The notes under the pieces were generated by a model, which was not told the DNA's origin, ran no database searches, and saw nothing but the letters and a program-made list of their open reading frames with translations. A stretch of 64,000 nt of DNA, from positions 233,236,396-233,300,395 of the forward strand of contig NC_081406.1 of assembly GCF_030272615.1 (NCBI RefSeq). Reading direction: 5' to 3'. Below are positions 10,509 to 21,099 of this stretch, one piece after another. The position numbers and the translations under genes are program-made. This stretch comes from Cryptomeria japonica. Its lineage: Eukaryota > Streptophyta > Pinopsida > Cupressales > Cupressaceae. Numbering within the stretch: the stretch's first letter is position 1; each line of letters starts with the position of its first letter.

Positions 10509-11680
10509 TGATGAATACTATGAGGGGGGTGAATTAGTATTCCAAAACATATTGTACTTAAACACTTAAATAATCTAGTAGTAAACGGGTAAAACAGTTT
10601 AACAAACAAACCGGTTAACACACATGCAAACCAAATAGAAAATAAGGCATTCACCCATAGAAGCACAATCACCATAACACAAGATATTTTGATGTGGAAA
10701 CCCAAATGGGAAAAACTATGGTGAGATGAAACTCATAAGTAACTATCTACAGGATAGTAACTAGACCAGTTAAGGTCAAACCGATTAAGGTCATACAATG
10801 TTCTTTACCAGAATAGATCCTGTTAGGAATCTCAATCTCTGTTAGGAGATAGGTCCAATTAAAGACTACCTTATGAGAGGATTTCAGATCCACAGATGTG
10901 AACCACCTTGTTAGAGGATTTACAAAGGCTTTTCTTGGCCTACCCGGTTAAGGGTTTCTGACTTTTAAAAGATGTGAGTAATCAACAAGTGAATGATCTA
11001 GCAAATGGCACAGTCTTCTTGATTAGATCCATTATAGATCATAGCTAATGCTCTTCAACATTACTTCAATCTTCAGTAAATCCACACTCTATTGCAGTAC
11101 ATAGACTTGATCTTCTCAGTTAAGATCGTACATACAAGAGCTTTAACAAACACCCAAAACCTAACAGCTACACTCATACATACACATACAAAACCCTAGA
11201 CATGATATCCTTAAAAGGAATCTAATTTCATGTTAGTCCAATAGGATTACATTACAAGTTCCTAGGTTCATTGTATCTAGACACATTTGGGAACACGACA
11301 CAAAATCACTGTCAAAGTGTCGATGGATGGTAACTCATCACAAAAATATACTGATTGGTAACTCATCACAGAGTATTACCATTTTATACAACTTTTTCGA
11401 TTACCAGTTGGTAACTCAGAGTAATACCAGTTCAAATAGATTTCTAGTTGACAAAAATTGAAGACTGGGAAAAAGATAACTGCCGCTTCTGGCTCCTTTG
11501 CTCCGCTCCGCTTGAGATTGGTAAATACTTTCTTCAGAACATCAATAGTCTATAGACTACAACATGATACCGGTTTGGAACAATTACTAGTTGAACATAA
11601 TTCATACATCCACAAAGTGATCTCATAGCAAGTGTGTGTCCATCAATGACAATCACAACATAATCATCAAAATACCAACA
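10509..11680 (-). repeat. NA1 5' LTR
   Basis: 1172 bp, pairs with 4007-5164. It ends AATACCAACA on the plus strand, next to the TATAT duplication. Scattered, mostly transitional differences from the 3' LTR indicate an old insertion. Confidence 0.93.
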
Positions 11681-11685
11681 TATAT

Positions 11686-12202
11686 CTCTGGAAGAGTATG
11701 ATGGTGGTGTGGTTCATTTTGGTAATGATGCACCATGTATGGTCAAAGGCAGAGGGTCCATCTCTCTAAATGGAAAGAGCAGTGCTGAAAATGTGTATTG
11801 GGTGGAAGGTCTTAGAGACAATCTATTGAGTGTTACCTAGCTGAATAACAATGGACTCACTCTGGAATTCAAAAATGGAGTGTGCAAAATAAAAGGAATG
11901 AATGGTGAACTGATGGCCACCGATATGCAGACCAAAGGTAACTTATTTCAGCTGAATACAAATATAAGTACAGGTCTTATGGCTAAGTTTGATGATAGCT
12001 GGATATGGCATAGGAGACTCTGCCATATAAACTTTGATAACATAGTAAAGGCCAGTAAGATCATGGCAGTTAGAGGACTACCAATGCTGAGCAAACCAGA
12101 AAATCCTTTGTGCAGAGAATGTCAATTGGGGAAAATGTCTTCCTCAACCTTCAAAGGTAAATCTTTCACTGCTGAGAACTTACTTGATCTTGTGCATACT
12201 GA
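11686..12202 (+). pseudogene. Copia-A protease C-terminus and GAG-pre-integrase domain
   Basis: Continues the protease after the NA1 insertion (LEEYDGGVVHFGNDAP). TAG at 11838-11840 stands where related copies have Gln (LLSV-stop-LNNN). The zinc-binding pre-integrase domain follows: WHRRLCHINF (about 12009) and CRECQLGKM (about 12115), the HHCC-type module before integrase. One base is missing near 12203 (the HTD...CGPM junction), which shifts the frame at the start of the integrase core. Confidence 0.9.
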
Positions 12203-12980
12203 TTGTGTGGTCCTATGAAAACTAGGAGTGTGCAGGGAGATAGGTATTTTATGATTCTTATAGATGATTTCTCAAGAATGATGTGGGTCACATTCTTGAA
12301 GGACAAGTCTGAAGCCTTTGGAAAGTTCAAAGCTTTCAGAGCATTGGTAGAAAAGGAAAGTGGTAGAAGAATCAAATGCCTTAGAACTAATCAAGGAGGG
12401 GAATTCACTTCCGATAAATTCAACAAATATTGTGAAGAAAATGGCATCAAGAGGCAATTGTCTACCCCCCAGACTCCATAGCAGAATGGCCTAGCAAAGA
12501 GAAACAACTGGACTGTGGTTGAAGTGGCTAGAACCATGTTGATCCAAGGAAAGGTCACTCACACCTTTTGGAGAGAAGTGGTGAGCACTACAATCTACAC
12601 AATGAACCAAGTACTCATCAAGAAAGGAAAGGATAAGACTCCTTATGAGTACTGGACTGGTAAGACACCTGTGGTAAGCTACTTTAGAGTATTTGGTAGC
12701 AAATGCTATATCAAGAGGAGTGAACATTAGAGCAAGTTAGATGCAAAATGTGATGAAGGAATATTCCTAAGATATTCCACAAAAAGTAAAGCTCTCAAAT
12801 GTTTCAATAATAGGACTTAGAGAATCATTGAAAGCATCAATATTAGGGTTGATGAAAACTCTAAGAAATCAAAGGGAATTAGCAGTAAGAAAGTAGGAGA
12901 TGAACTGGTAGTAACTTTCTAGGAACCGGTTGCAAATCAACTGAGTACCAGTAATTGTGCTCCTACACCGATAGATGCTG
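12203..12980 (+). pseudogene. Copia-A integrase core and C-terminal region
   Basis: DDE-type integrase, which would insert the cDNA into the genome. Seen: CGPMKTRSVQGDRYF, DDFSRMMWVTFLK, LRTNQGGEFTSD and QNGLAKRN. The first Asp (HTD) is present. The second catalytic Asp is Asn (LRTNQGGEF) and the catalytic Glu is Lys (LAKRN in place of V(V/P)ERKN), so the enzyme is dead. In-frame TAG stops lie at 12478-12480 (Gln position), 12728-12730, near 12819 and near 12920. The C-terminal part continues with YWTGKTPVVSYFRVFGSKCY and an acidic linker. Confidence 0.9.
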
Positions 12981-13084
12981 ATGAAGATGAGGATGATGAA
13001 GAAAAGCAAGAGGAAGTTGTTAAGAACATACCTAGGTATGTCAAACTCAATCATGATCCAAAGCATATCATAGGAGACAAAGAT

Positions 13085-14302
13085 GTGGGAATTCTCACAA
13101 GAAGAAAGGTTAGAGAAAGCTCATGTATGATCTCTGAATTTGAGCCTAAATCATTCAAAGAGGCACATAAAGATGAAGAATGGATCAAGGCAATGGAGGA
13201 GGAACTTGACCAGATAGAAAAGAATGGTACATGGTCTTTGGTACCCAGACCAGAGCATAAAAATTTCATTAGAACCAAATGGGTTTTCAGAAATAAGCTA
13301 AATGAGGATGGCACAGTGGTAAGGAACAAAGCCAGACTAGTATGTAAAGGATATGCCCAAGAAGAAGGAGAAGACTATGGAGAAACCTTTGCTCCAGTAG
13401 CAAGATTGGAAGGAGTTGGTATGCTTCTTGCATATGCAACTTTTAAAGGTTTCAAGGTATACCAAATGGATGTAAAATCTGCATTTTTAAATGGAATACT
13501 TGAAGAGGAGGTGTATATAGAGCAACCAGATGGGTTTGCCCTATCAAAAGATAGTGACATGGTGTGTAGGCTACATACAGCCTTGTATGGACTGAAGCAG
13601 GCACCTAGAGCATGGTATGAACACTTGCACTCCCATCTTGTGAAGATTGGATTTGAAAGAACAAGTGAAGATAGCAATATCTACTTGAAATTAGAAGGAG
13701 ATCAGATTCTGATCTGTGAAGTATTTGTTGATGACAAGATGAGTCATGACTTTGCAGATGAGATGAAAAAGGAGTTTGAGATGTCACTCATAGGGGAGAT
13801 TATGTTCTTCACTGGACTGCAGATTCAACAAATGAAAGATGGAATATTTATTACTCAATCCAAGTATGTCAAAGAGGCATTGAAGACCTTTGGCATGGAA
13901 GACAACAAACCAGTTGGTACACCAATGGTGACCGATTGTAAACTATCAAAAGTGGATGACTCGGCATTGGTAAAGGAGAAGGAATATCAATCAATGACTG
14001 GTAAGTTACATTATATAGTGCATAGCAAACTGGACATTGCACATACAGTGGGTATTACCACTCAATTTCAAAAAAGCCCAAGAGAATCCCACTTGGTAGC
14101 AGTCAAGCGGATTCTTAGACATCTGAAGGGAACTATTGACTATGGATTATGGTATCCATATAATGATGATTTCAATCTAAAAGTGTTCACAAATGTTGAT
14201 TGGGTTGGTAATGTGGATGTCCAGAAGAGCACAACTGATGGTGCATTCTTTCTCGGTGGTAGATTGGTCTCATGGATGAGTAAAAAGCAGAGTTGTATCT
14301 CT
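13085..14302 (+). pseudogene. Copia-A reverse transcriptase
   Basis: About 406 open codons of the RVT_2 family. Seen in order: [87 protein letters not shown] and the catalytic FVDD at 13724-13735. Directly after FVDD about eight residues are missing ([10 protein letters not shown]; Copia-B has [13 protein letters not shown]), a small in-frame deletion. It ends at TAG 14303-14305, where the family has Gln (CIS-Q-S). Confidence 0.93.
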
Positions 14303-14305
14303 TAG

Positions 14306-14656
14306 TCTATAGCAGAAGTGGAGTATGTTGCAGCTTTTATGAATTGCACCTAGACTATTTGGATGAGGCATGTATTGAATGGCTTCAAAGTTCTTGTATC
14401 TGAATCGATAAGTATATTTTGTGACAATACAAGTGCAATTAACATTTCCAAGAATCTAGTTTTACATGCTAGAACCAAGCACTTTAAACTCAAGTATCAT
14501 TTCTTGAGGGAAAAGGTTCAGAACAAAGAGGTGGTATTGGAACATGTTTCTAGTAAGGAGCAGTTAGCAGACATATTCACCAAGCCTCTACTGAAGGCTA
14601 CTTTTACCTATCTAAGAGGTGAATTAGGGGTGCTGCCCCTTCAAGAGGTAATCTAA
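14306..14656 (+). pseudogene. Copia-A RNase H C-terminal part
   Basis: Continues RT after the TAG with AEVEYVAAFMNC, a second TAG at 14351 (Gln position), then FCDNTSAINISKN, RTKHFKLKYHFLRE and LADIFTKPL. These are the standard final motifs of copia pol. The frame ends at TAA 14654-14656. RNase H removes the RNA strand of the hybrid during reverse transcription. Confidence 0.92.
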
Positions 14657-14901
14657 AGGTTTGTGCTCCACATCAGTCAAATCTTACTTTTCTATATCTT
14701 TTTAGGATTGATGTGTTGAAGGATGCTACTCCTCAGGGGGAGCAACATAGTGGATCAGGGAAGCTTGTGCCTCCACTTTGGCATTGTTGTCAAAGGGGGA
14801 GAAGATGTGAAGTGGAAAAGATATCTGTAGTATTAAGAAGAAGATGTGATGCAAAAAGAGATATATCTTTGTATATTGCCATCAATGCTAAAGGGGGAGA
14901 T
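14657..14901 (+). promoter_or_regulatory. Copia-A 3' untranslated stretch with polypurine tracts
   Basis: Three purine tracts precede the LTR: CAGGGGGAGCAAC (about 14735), AAAGGGGGAGAAG (about 14795) and the one used for priming, TAAAGGGGGAGAT (14889-14901), abutting the LTR start TGTTGG. Confidence 0.85.
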
Positions 14902-16439
14902 TGTTGGCATATGTGTAGAACATGTTCACATGATGATATTGTGTTGTCATTGATGTCAATATGCTGAAAGAATGAATGGGTAATATACTCAAGAGAGAAC
15001 TGGTAATATGTTGAAAGAGAACCAGTAATATGATGAAGAGTGAATAGGTTTATTGAAGTTAAGCAACTGGCAAAGTGAACTGGTATATGCGCAAAAGGTG
15101 AAGTGGTACGCTTGTCCAAGTGAACCGGTATATAGAATGTTTTCTATCAAGGTTTAATATGGTATGACTACCAGTTGGTAGTCTCAGCTTTAGGGTTTTT
15201 GATTGAAGTGTTTCGAGCTTGTGTGATTTAACCAATGGTATTGTGTGATGAGTTAGCATTGTAATGGAGATCAGATCATGTTGCCAGATCAGCCTCGTGC
15301 ACGTGAAGAATCTTGCATGAAGGAGATTGATCCTATCTACCTCAGGAATGTGTGAAGTCCCTGCAAACGATGAAGAACGTGTGATGGGTTGTCACCTTCA
15401 AGAAGAAGTGAAGAACAAATGATGGAGAATGTCTTGAGATCTGTTCAAGACCATTGTATTCAAATGCAAAGTGTTCAATGGTCAGGATTGAACCGACTGA
15501 ATTGCTCAACCTAAATGTTTAGGGTTTAGGGTTTATGCTACCGACCTATCTGTTTCCTATAAGGTCAATGTTGTGTTTGATGTTGAGGTTGTTAGCAAAT
15601 GTTGGGTGTGTATCTAAGTGCAGAGATATGTGATTCTTGCTAGACCAAATAAGAGAATTGATGCCTACAAAGTGTGTATGCAGAAGGAAGGAACGAAACC
15701 AGGTCTGCATTGGCATTGAGTGCTATTACCAAATCATTGTAATACCTATTGATCTCTAATCACTTCAACAGTTGGAAAATCCCTTAATAGGGTAGCTTTA
15801 AACAGCTTGCTATAAATCCTTTAACAGGGTGACTCAAAGCCATTGAGTTCATAAAATCCTCTAACAAGGTAACCCCTAACAAGGTTTAACTCTTAATTGG
15901 GTATTCTAGCCATCCCTTAACCAAGTGATCTCTAACAAGATCGGTTCCTAACAAAACCTATAGTAATAGTCTTTAACCAGACTAGGCTTCTAACAGAGCG
16001 GACTTCTAAAGAGTCCAAAAATAGATTGTGGGTATTCATCCCCACTGTGGTTTTTCCCAGTTCGGTTTCCATGTGAAAAATATGTGTGTCATATGTGATG
16101 TCTTTTTCATGTGATGCTTTGTTGTTTTCTGTCAAGTGGTGAATCATGTTGATCTAGCAAGTTATTATATTTCTATTGATAGATTACCTGTCTATGCACA
16201 AGGATAATGTGGAAATGGGAGTGTATGTTGTGTGGTAAGATAAGTGTTTCTGGTTTATATCTTTCACAGTCTCATTGTGCTTAACCAGTAGTATTTTGGT
16301 TTATGACTGGTGTTAGTGATTGGTAGTCAAGTTCACTGTTTGCAGTCAAACTGGTTCAGGAAAATTTTTTGTACTTGTACTGATTCACCCCCCGCTCTCA
16401 GTACCGGTTTGGTACTCTTTGTTCATCATTGTGTTATCA
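14902..16439 (+). repeat. Copia-A 3' LTR
   Basis: 1538 bp, TGTTGGCATATG...GTGTTATCA. It is the complete copy of this LTR. It has the same motif array (about 15770-16000) and hairpin-like GTGGGTATTC...TTTCCATGTG block (about 16028-16075) as the 5' copy. The flank at 16440 returns to gypsy RT on the minus strand. Confidence 0.93.
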
Positions 16440-16700
16440 ATCTATAGCTCTGATAAATCTAGCTTTTATCAATTTCTCTAATTTAGCTTTGACTAGCAGT
16501 GCCACATGAGGATGCATCTTACAGAGTTTTTGCTTGACCGGTTTAGCTGCTGGTGTAATAGAGAGATGATGCATGATGAGATCGGGATCTAGTCCTAGCA
16601 TTTCTGAGTATGTCCATGCAAAGTTTATCTTCTTGTCTAAAAAAGAGTTGCTAAAATCTTTTAACTCCTCTGCTAATAGTGATTGAACTAAATGAATGAT
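16440..16700 (-). pseudogene. Gypsy-1 RT N-terminal part
   Basis: Minus strand: FAWTYSEMLGLDPDLIMHH, then AAKPVKQKLCKMHPHVA, then KAKLEKLIKARFIRAID. This is the region directly before the RT palm in Tat-type gypsy polyproteins. It breaks off at the Copia-A LTR and resumes at 1441. A stop and a weak match near 16640-16700 show decay. Confidence 0.88.
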
Positions 16701-18180
16701 GTGTGGTGTCTATTGACTCCCAATGTTCACTGGCTGAGTTGGCTCGATCAATATGGAAGATCTCTCCTAGAAGTGACTTGGCAATATACCAAGTATCTCA
16801 CCTTCAGGCGCCTTGGAGAGGTTTTCACCTTTAGGTACGTGTTTTTTTTCTCTTTCTTAGATTTTGATACCGCCACAATATGGTTTTCACCATCAGGTCT
16901 TTTATTTTTATTTTTCTTATTTTTGCGACTAAGATACTTGATATTTGTTTCAGTCTTATTTTTACTCTGTTCACTAGTGGAAGAGCTCATGGGTTCAACT
17001 ACATTGAGATAATAGGCTAATGTATAATCATTGGCAAAAGTAGGTACATTCAAGGGTTGGTTATAAAGAGTACAATCAATCAGTTTAGGATGTATTAAGG
17101 ATAAGGTTGGAACAGGCTCAAGGGAGTTCATGGTACTATCATCATGGCTTCAGATTGACCAGTCGAGTTCCAGAAAACTACATTGTGTATGTGTCTCGAG
17201 ACCAGGAAGAGTTATGACATGATTATCAAAATTCACGTTAGTATTTATTAGACCTAACCCAACTGACCTACTTCTAACATTTTCACCTACTTCAGACTAG
17301 ACTACATACTGTGGTGTGATAGTAACAAGGTTAGCAGACAGCATCTCAACATTCATGACAAAGTAGTCATAATGTGTTGTTGATTAATCGTTATTATAAA
17401 TAGAGCTCATGTCTGAGTTATCAGAGTCATAAGATGAAGTTTCTGACTCGTCTTCAAGTGGATTAGTAAAAGTATATATTGTATCAATACCCACATCTTT
17501 GATGCTACAAGTTCCTTTGAGATTTGGTTCATTGAGTACTTATATTTGACACACTTGTGGACATAACCTTGATGGTTCTATTAATCCCTATCATCTGTTC
17601 CATTTATCTTCTTCTGGACTGATGACTAATTCTATTTTTGTAGCTTCTAATTCTTCTTTTATAGTTCCATACTTGGTTTGTCTTATCTCATTAGAGGGAG
17701 AGTTGGCTGGTGAAGAAATTGCTTGTGTTCGTTCTTCCTCCAGCTGTTGTTCATAGTCTTCTCATCCTTTTAGTCTGATTTCTTCCATTTCTCTTTGCAT
17801 TCTTAGGCGCATCAGCTCTTGTGCATCTGTGATATCACTTGATTCTTTAGGGGTGTCTATAGTAGATGTATCCGAGAGATGATCCGAGCCCCATTCATAC
17901 TCATTTGAATTAGTTTCAGAATCATCTACTTGTTGTCTACCATTATATGTGACCGGAATGTTCAGCAGTGTAAACAATTCTCTGATTTTGTATACTTCGT
18001 CTCTCATATCCTCTGGGACTTCTACTTCCTGTGGTATTATAGCTGATATAATTGGAACTTGATTACCATCCGTTTCATCTCTCTGGGTGGGCAATTATTT
18101 TTGTTCATCATCACACTCTTCTTGAGTTTGTTGAGTATTAATTTCTTGTGTTGTTAAAGGTAGTACCTTTTTCTTCCACT
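16701..18180 (-). pseudogene. Gypsy-1 protease-RT linker region
   Basis: Low-similarity spacer of the gypsy polyprotein on the minus strand, with open pieces at 16748-17131 and 17762-18094. These are rich in Ser, Glu, Asp and Lys (SRKNKKNKNKRPDGENH; MQREMEEIRLKG). No catalytic motif is seen. Position between the G-patch and RT, together with minus-strand continuity, supports the assignment. Several stops. Confidence 0.65.
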
Positions 18181-18184
18181 TAAG

Positions 18185-18529
18185 TCAATGGTGGGACGTG
18201 TGCTTCTGATCTGATGACTTTCTTGGATCATATCCCAATCCAGCTTTATCATTCATAAACTTAGTTTGTAGTTGAATAGGTTCAACAATACCTTTTTGAT
18301 GCTTGCCTAGAGGACTGGTACCTGAATATCCCATGCGTTGAAGCATCTTATAGCTTGGACCATATTGTGTCGAGGAAATCTCACAATTTTGTATTTCTTT
18401 GTTTGCACTGTCTTCTTTGAAAAGCAATTTGAGAACATCATGCTCTTCTATTTCTCTTGCAAGAGAAGTAGAGGACTGTATAAAGATACCATCATAGATG
18501 ACTTTTGGAGTTGAATTTTGTGGCTTCAT
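18185..18529 (-). pseudogene. Gypsy-1 G-patch-like region
   Basis: Open minus-strand piece with YKMLQRMGYSGTSPLGKHQK, then GIVEPIQ, ending GLGYDP. The Gly pattern and the Pro-Ile after it fit a G-patch, an RNA/protein-binding motif found downstream of protease in some plant gypsy elements. It is part of the polyprotein rather than a host RNA-binding gene, because it lies in the same strand and order between protease and RT. Confidence 0.75.
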
Positions 18530-18718
18530 AACCTCTAATGGTTTTCTTGACTATCTTGGTGACGGAGGAAGAGACATTAGTGAGAGTATAGGCTCTATTT
18601 TGTAGCCATCTATGCCATTATTTGTTATTTTCAACTTCTTTTCTAAATCTTTCAGCAAAAATTCTGAACTTTCAGCTGTAGAGGTTGCTCTATTATGAGG
18701 AACAAAAGCATCAGCACT

Positions 18719-19495
18719 CTACGTTAATGCATTGCTAGTATAACTTGTATCAGCAAGAATACTAACTTCAACTCCATTATAAGGAAATTTCAAGAATTGA
18801 TGATACATAGATGGAACTTCTTTCATTACATGGATCCATGGCCTGCCCAGTAAGATGTTGTATGAAAGATGAAGATCAAGGACCTGAAAAATGACATCTC
18901 TTTCTATAGGTCCTACCCTGATTGGTAATAGTACCAGACCCTTAGAAGTTCTTTCTTCTTCATCATAAGCCTTGATTGTGATTTTCTTTGTTGGATCAAT
19001 AATGTTTTCAGAGAATCCCGGTTGTGTGAGTAGATTGTAGGTACATATATTCAACCTAGCACCTCCATCTATCAAAACACACTTTACTTGGTGTTTATGG
19101 ATCATGACTTCAATGTGTAATGGTTGGTTATGTGGGTGACTCAGTGAGTTATCATCTTCTTCAGAGAAAGTGAGGTAATGAGGTGAAGTCAAGTGACCCA
19201 CCATAGATTGAAATTGATCTACTTCTAAATCTTTAGGGACACTAGTGGTAAGTAAAGCCTTGTCCAAGACCTCTCTATGAGCAGAGAAGATCTTAAGCAG
19301 TTCCAAAATGGAGATTTGAGCATTGTTTCTCTTCAATTGTTTAACAATACTATAACCAGGAGAAGATGATAAAGCTAGTTGTTTTGATTTGGCCATGATT
19401 GTGTTTGTTTGTCTATTTCGTAGATTTGATGTTGTTTGGTCGAAAGTTGAGGAACTAGCTTCTGGGAGAGTGATGTTCCTTTGAGCACAAGTCAC
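18719..19495 (-). pseudogene. Gypsy-1 aspartic protease
   Basis: 258-codon open stretch. Retropepsin signature VLIDGGARLNIC carries the catalytic Asp (usual form D-S/G-G-A). Downstream is YNILLGRPWIHVMKEVPS then MYHQFLKF, the usual second half of gypsy protease (ILLGRxWxH...VPSTxHQxLKF). It would cut the polyprotein. The protease core is the best-preserved part of Gypsy-1, with both motifs intact. It follows gag remnants at 19529-19990 on the same strand. Confidence 0.9.
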
Positions 19496-19528
19496 AACAT
19501 TAGTAGTTTGTGCTGGATTTTATTGATC

Positions 19529-19990
19529 CTAGATTATGATCACATTGCAATATTTAGGTTGGGAGGATTCAATCATGTTGATCACATTATCGTTGTTAGT
19601 GTAGGTATAATTGACTCTAGCTCCTCCCTTGGATTTTGAGGAATCTCCTTGTTCATAAGTTGGTAAGGGATCTTTAAAGGCCTTATGATCAGCATTAGTC
19701 ACATGATTTCCAACAGCGATCTTGCCTGCATCAATGAGATCTTGGATTTCATGTTGGAGTTTCATGTAGTTGTTTATGTTATGTCTCTTGTTCCGATGGT
19801 AGTCACAGTATTCGTTTTCTCTCCACCATTTGGGTCTAATTTCTAGGTCATATGGTCTAGAATTGTCTGGTAATGTTATCAGATTATTTTCCAATAAGGT
19901 TTTAAAAGCTAATTCATATGATTCATCTAGAGTAAAATCACACTTAGGTTTTGAAAGCCAAGGTTTTTCTTTAAACCATTCTCTTTCTCT
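19529..19990 (-). pseudogene. Gypsy-1 Gag C-terminal remnant
   Basis: Minus strand: EREWFKEKPWLSKPKC, then RPKWWRENEYCDYHRNKRHN and LQHEIQDLIDAGKIAV. The Cys-His spacing and following helix match the C-terminal Gag region of Tat-type gypsy elements (C-x-x-H...GH...L...I..LI..G). Only about 40 bases separate this from the primer-binding site, so about the first two-thirds of Gag is missing. Confidence 0.8.
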
Positions 19991-20030
19991 ATTAAGTCAT
20001 TACATGTATGGTTAGACAAATATATCTAAA

Positions 20031-20043
20031 AATGTGGGCGCCA
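20031..20043 (-). promoter_or_regulatory. Gypsy-1 primer-binding site
   Basis: Plus AATGTGGGCGCCA, minus TGGCGCCCACATT. TGGCGCC is the usual start of plant gypsy primer-binding sites (tRNA-Lys/Asp type). It lies four bases inside the LTR end. Confidence 0.75.
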
Positions 20044-20047
20044 AAAA

Positions 20048-21099
20048 TGTGTGTGTGAAAAGTGGACCTGTATCTGTATCTGGAATACACAACACTTCTA
20101 TTAAGTCATTATATGTATGGTTAGATAGATATAAGCATGAATAATAAAACCATAACAAATCAACCTATTTCCTTCTAGTAGATGTGAGTTTAGATTGCTC
20201 TTAGATTGCTAAGATATACAGTGACTAGACAACACCTAAACAAACGATTTTTAGTCTATATGAGCATGGATTGAAGCTAGTTGGATGCAATATTTAAGCT
20301 AGATATGCAAGATTAATCTAACATGATTTAAGCAATATATCAATATTTAAGCTAAATGATTTAAGCAATATGAAATAACTAATATGCAATATCTCAATGC
20401 AAATTCTCAATGAACCTAGAGCAAAAATAGCATAATAACAATATATTCTCCAGGATCCTCCTTTTTTGAATGAGAGATGAGAGCCTGAATTTATAGAAAA
20501 TTCAGAAAGAAACCAATGGCTAAGATCAAATGATGATGAGCGGTCAAAATTTTCCAAGAGGAAGCACAATCTAGGTGAATTGATGTGACTGGATGCTTTT
20601 CTCAGTTTTAAAGGAAATTGAACTAAAATTAAGATAAAATCAAGAAAAAACTGATTTATTCTCTATTTCATTCAATTTTGAGATTTAATTGTTTTAATTG
20701 CTTTCTTTGAGATTATTTATCAATTTTTAATTTGTTTTTCTAGATTGTCTCCAATTGATTTCTTTTCTCAATTTTTAATTTGTTCTTGATCAATTAATTC
20801 CTTTTTTGATTTATTTCCTTTTTTGAAGATTTGATGGAAAATTGATTTATTTCATTAAATATGCTAGGATATTCAATAAAATAAATAAGATAATTGTTTA
20901 AAATGATTTACTTGGAATGATTTAGTTAATTAAATAAATATTTAATTAATATTGAGTGATTAATTTTGCCATGTGACATTTGATGATTAAAGAATTAATT
21001 GTGTGCTCAAGATTTATTTAATTGCCTTTGTTTAGGACCTTGGTGACGTTGTCGAGATTAGGGGCCCATGGTTTATATGACCATTTTTAGGGTATTACA
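20048..21099 (-). repeat. Gypsy-1 5' LTR
   Basis: About 1052 bp. In element sense it starts TGTAATACCCTAAAAATGG at 21099, a common start of plant gypsy LTRs, and ends in CACACACA at 20048. It is AT-rich with long TTTAATT runs. The partner LTR is outside the window. It is inserted 22 bp inside the V-type LTR, since 21100 onward matches 39437 onward. Confidence 0.85.

Larger units (their letters stand above)
4007..11680 (-). mobile_element. NA1: pol-less LTR retrotransposon with two conserved novel ORFs
   Basis: Complete 7.67-kb element on the minus strand. It has a 5' LTR at 10509-11680, an iMet primer-binding site at 10496-10508, ORF1 at 10458-9184, ORF2 at 8741-5685, a purine tract at 5165-5180 and a 3' LTR at 4007-5164. 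No protease, integrase, RT or RNase H motif appears in any frame of its interior. Size and missing pol fit the LARD (large retrotransposon derivative) class, but the two coding regions are shared with NA2 and NA3. Its primer-binding site and purine tract resemble those of Copia-A, a possible helper type. Confidence 0.92.
1442..16439 (+). mobile_element. Copia-A: Ty1/copia LTR retrotransposon nested in Gypsy-1 and itself split by NA1
   Basis: Plus-strand element with 5' LTR, iMet primer-binding site, gag, protease, integrase, RT, RNase H, purine tract and 3' LTR in copia order. Without NA1 it is about 7.3 kb. The 5' LTR lacks the first 48 bp found in the 3' LTR, and about six codons of the gypsy RT are missing at the same junction, so a small deletion removed the left edge. 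No TSD can therefore be read. At least nine in-frame stops, one frameshift and lost integrase catalytic residues make it non-autonomous. Confidence 0.95.
1..21099 (-). mobile_element. Gypsy-1: Ty3/gypsy LTR retrotransposon, interrupted and left-truncated by the window
   Basis: Minus-strand element whose 5' LTR, primer-binding site, gag remnant, protease, G-patch region and first RT part lie at 21099-16440. The rest of RT and two RNase H-type domains lie at 1441-1. The two halves join in sense: the right half ends in the RT motif FIRAID and the left half begins NIVP. Everything between (1442-16439) is a later Copia-A insertion. Two RNase H domains and a G-patch suggest the Tat/Ogre side of Ty3/gypsy, which is an inference. 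Integrase and the 3' LTR would lie left of base 1. Confidence 0.9.

Noticed and set aside
18185-18529. G-patch region as a captured host RNA-processing gene
   Set aside because: Same strand and order as protease and RT of Gypsy-1, so it is better explained as part of that polyprotein.
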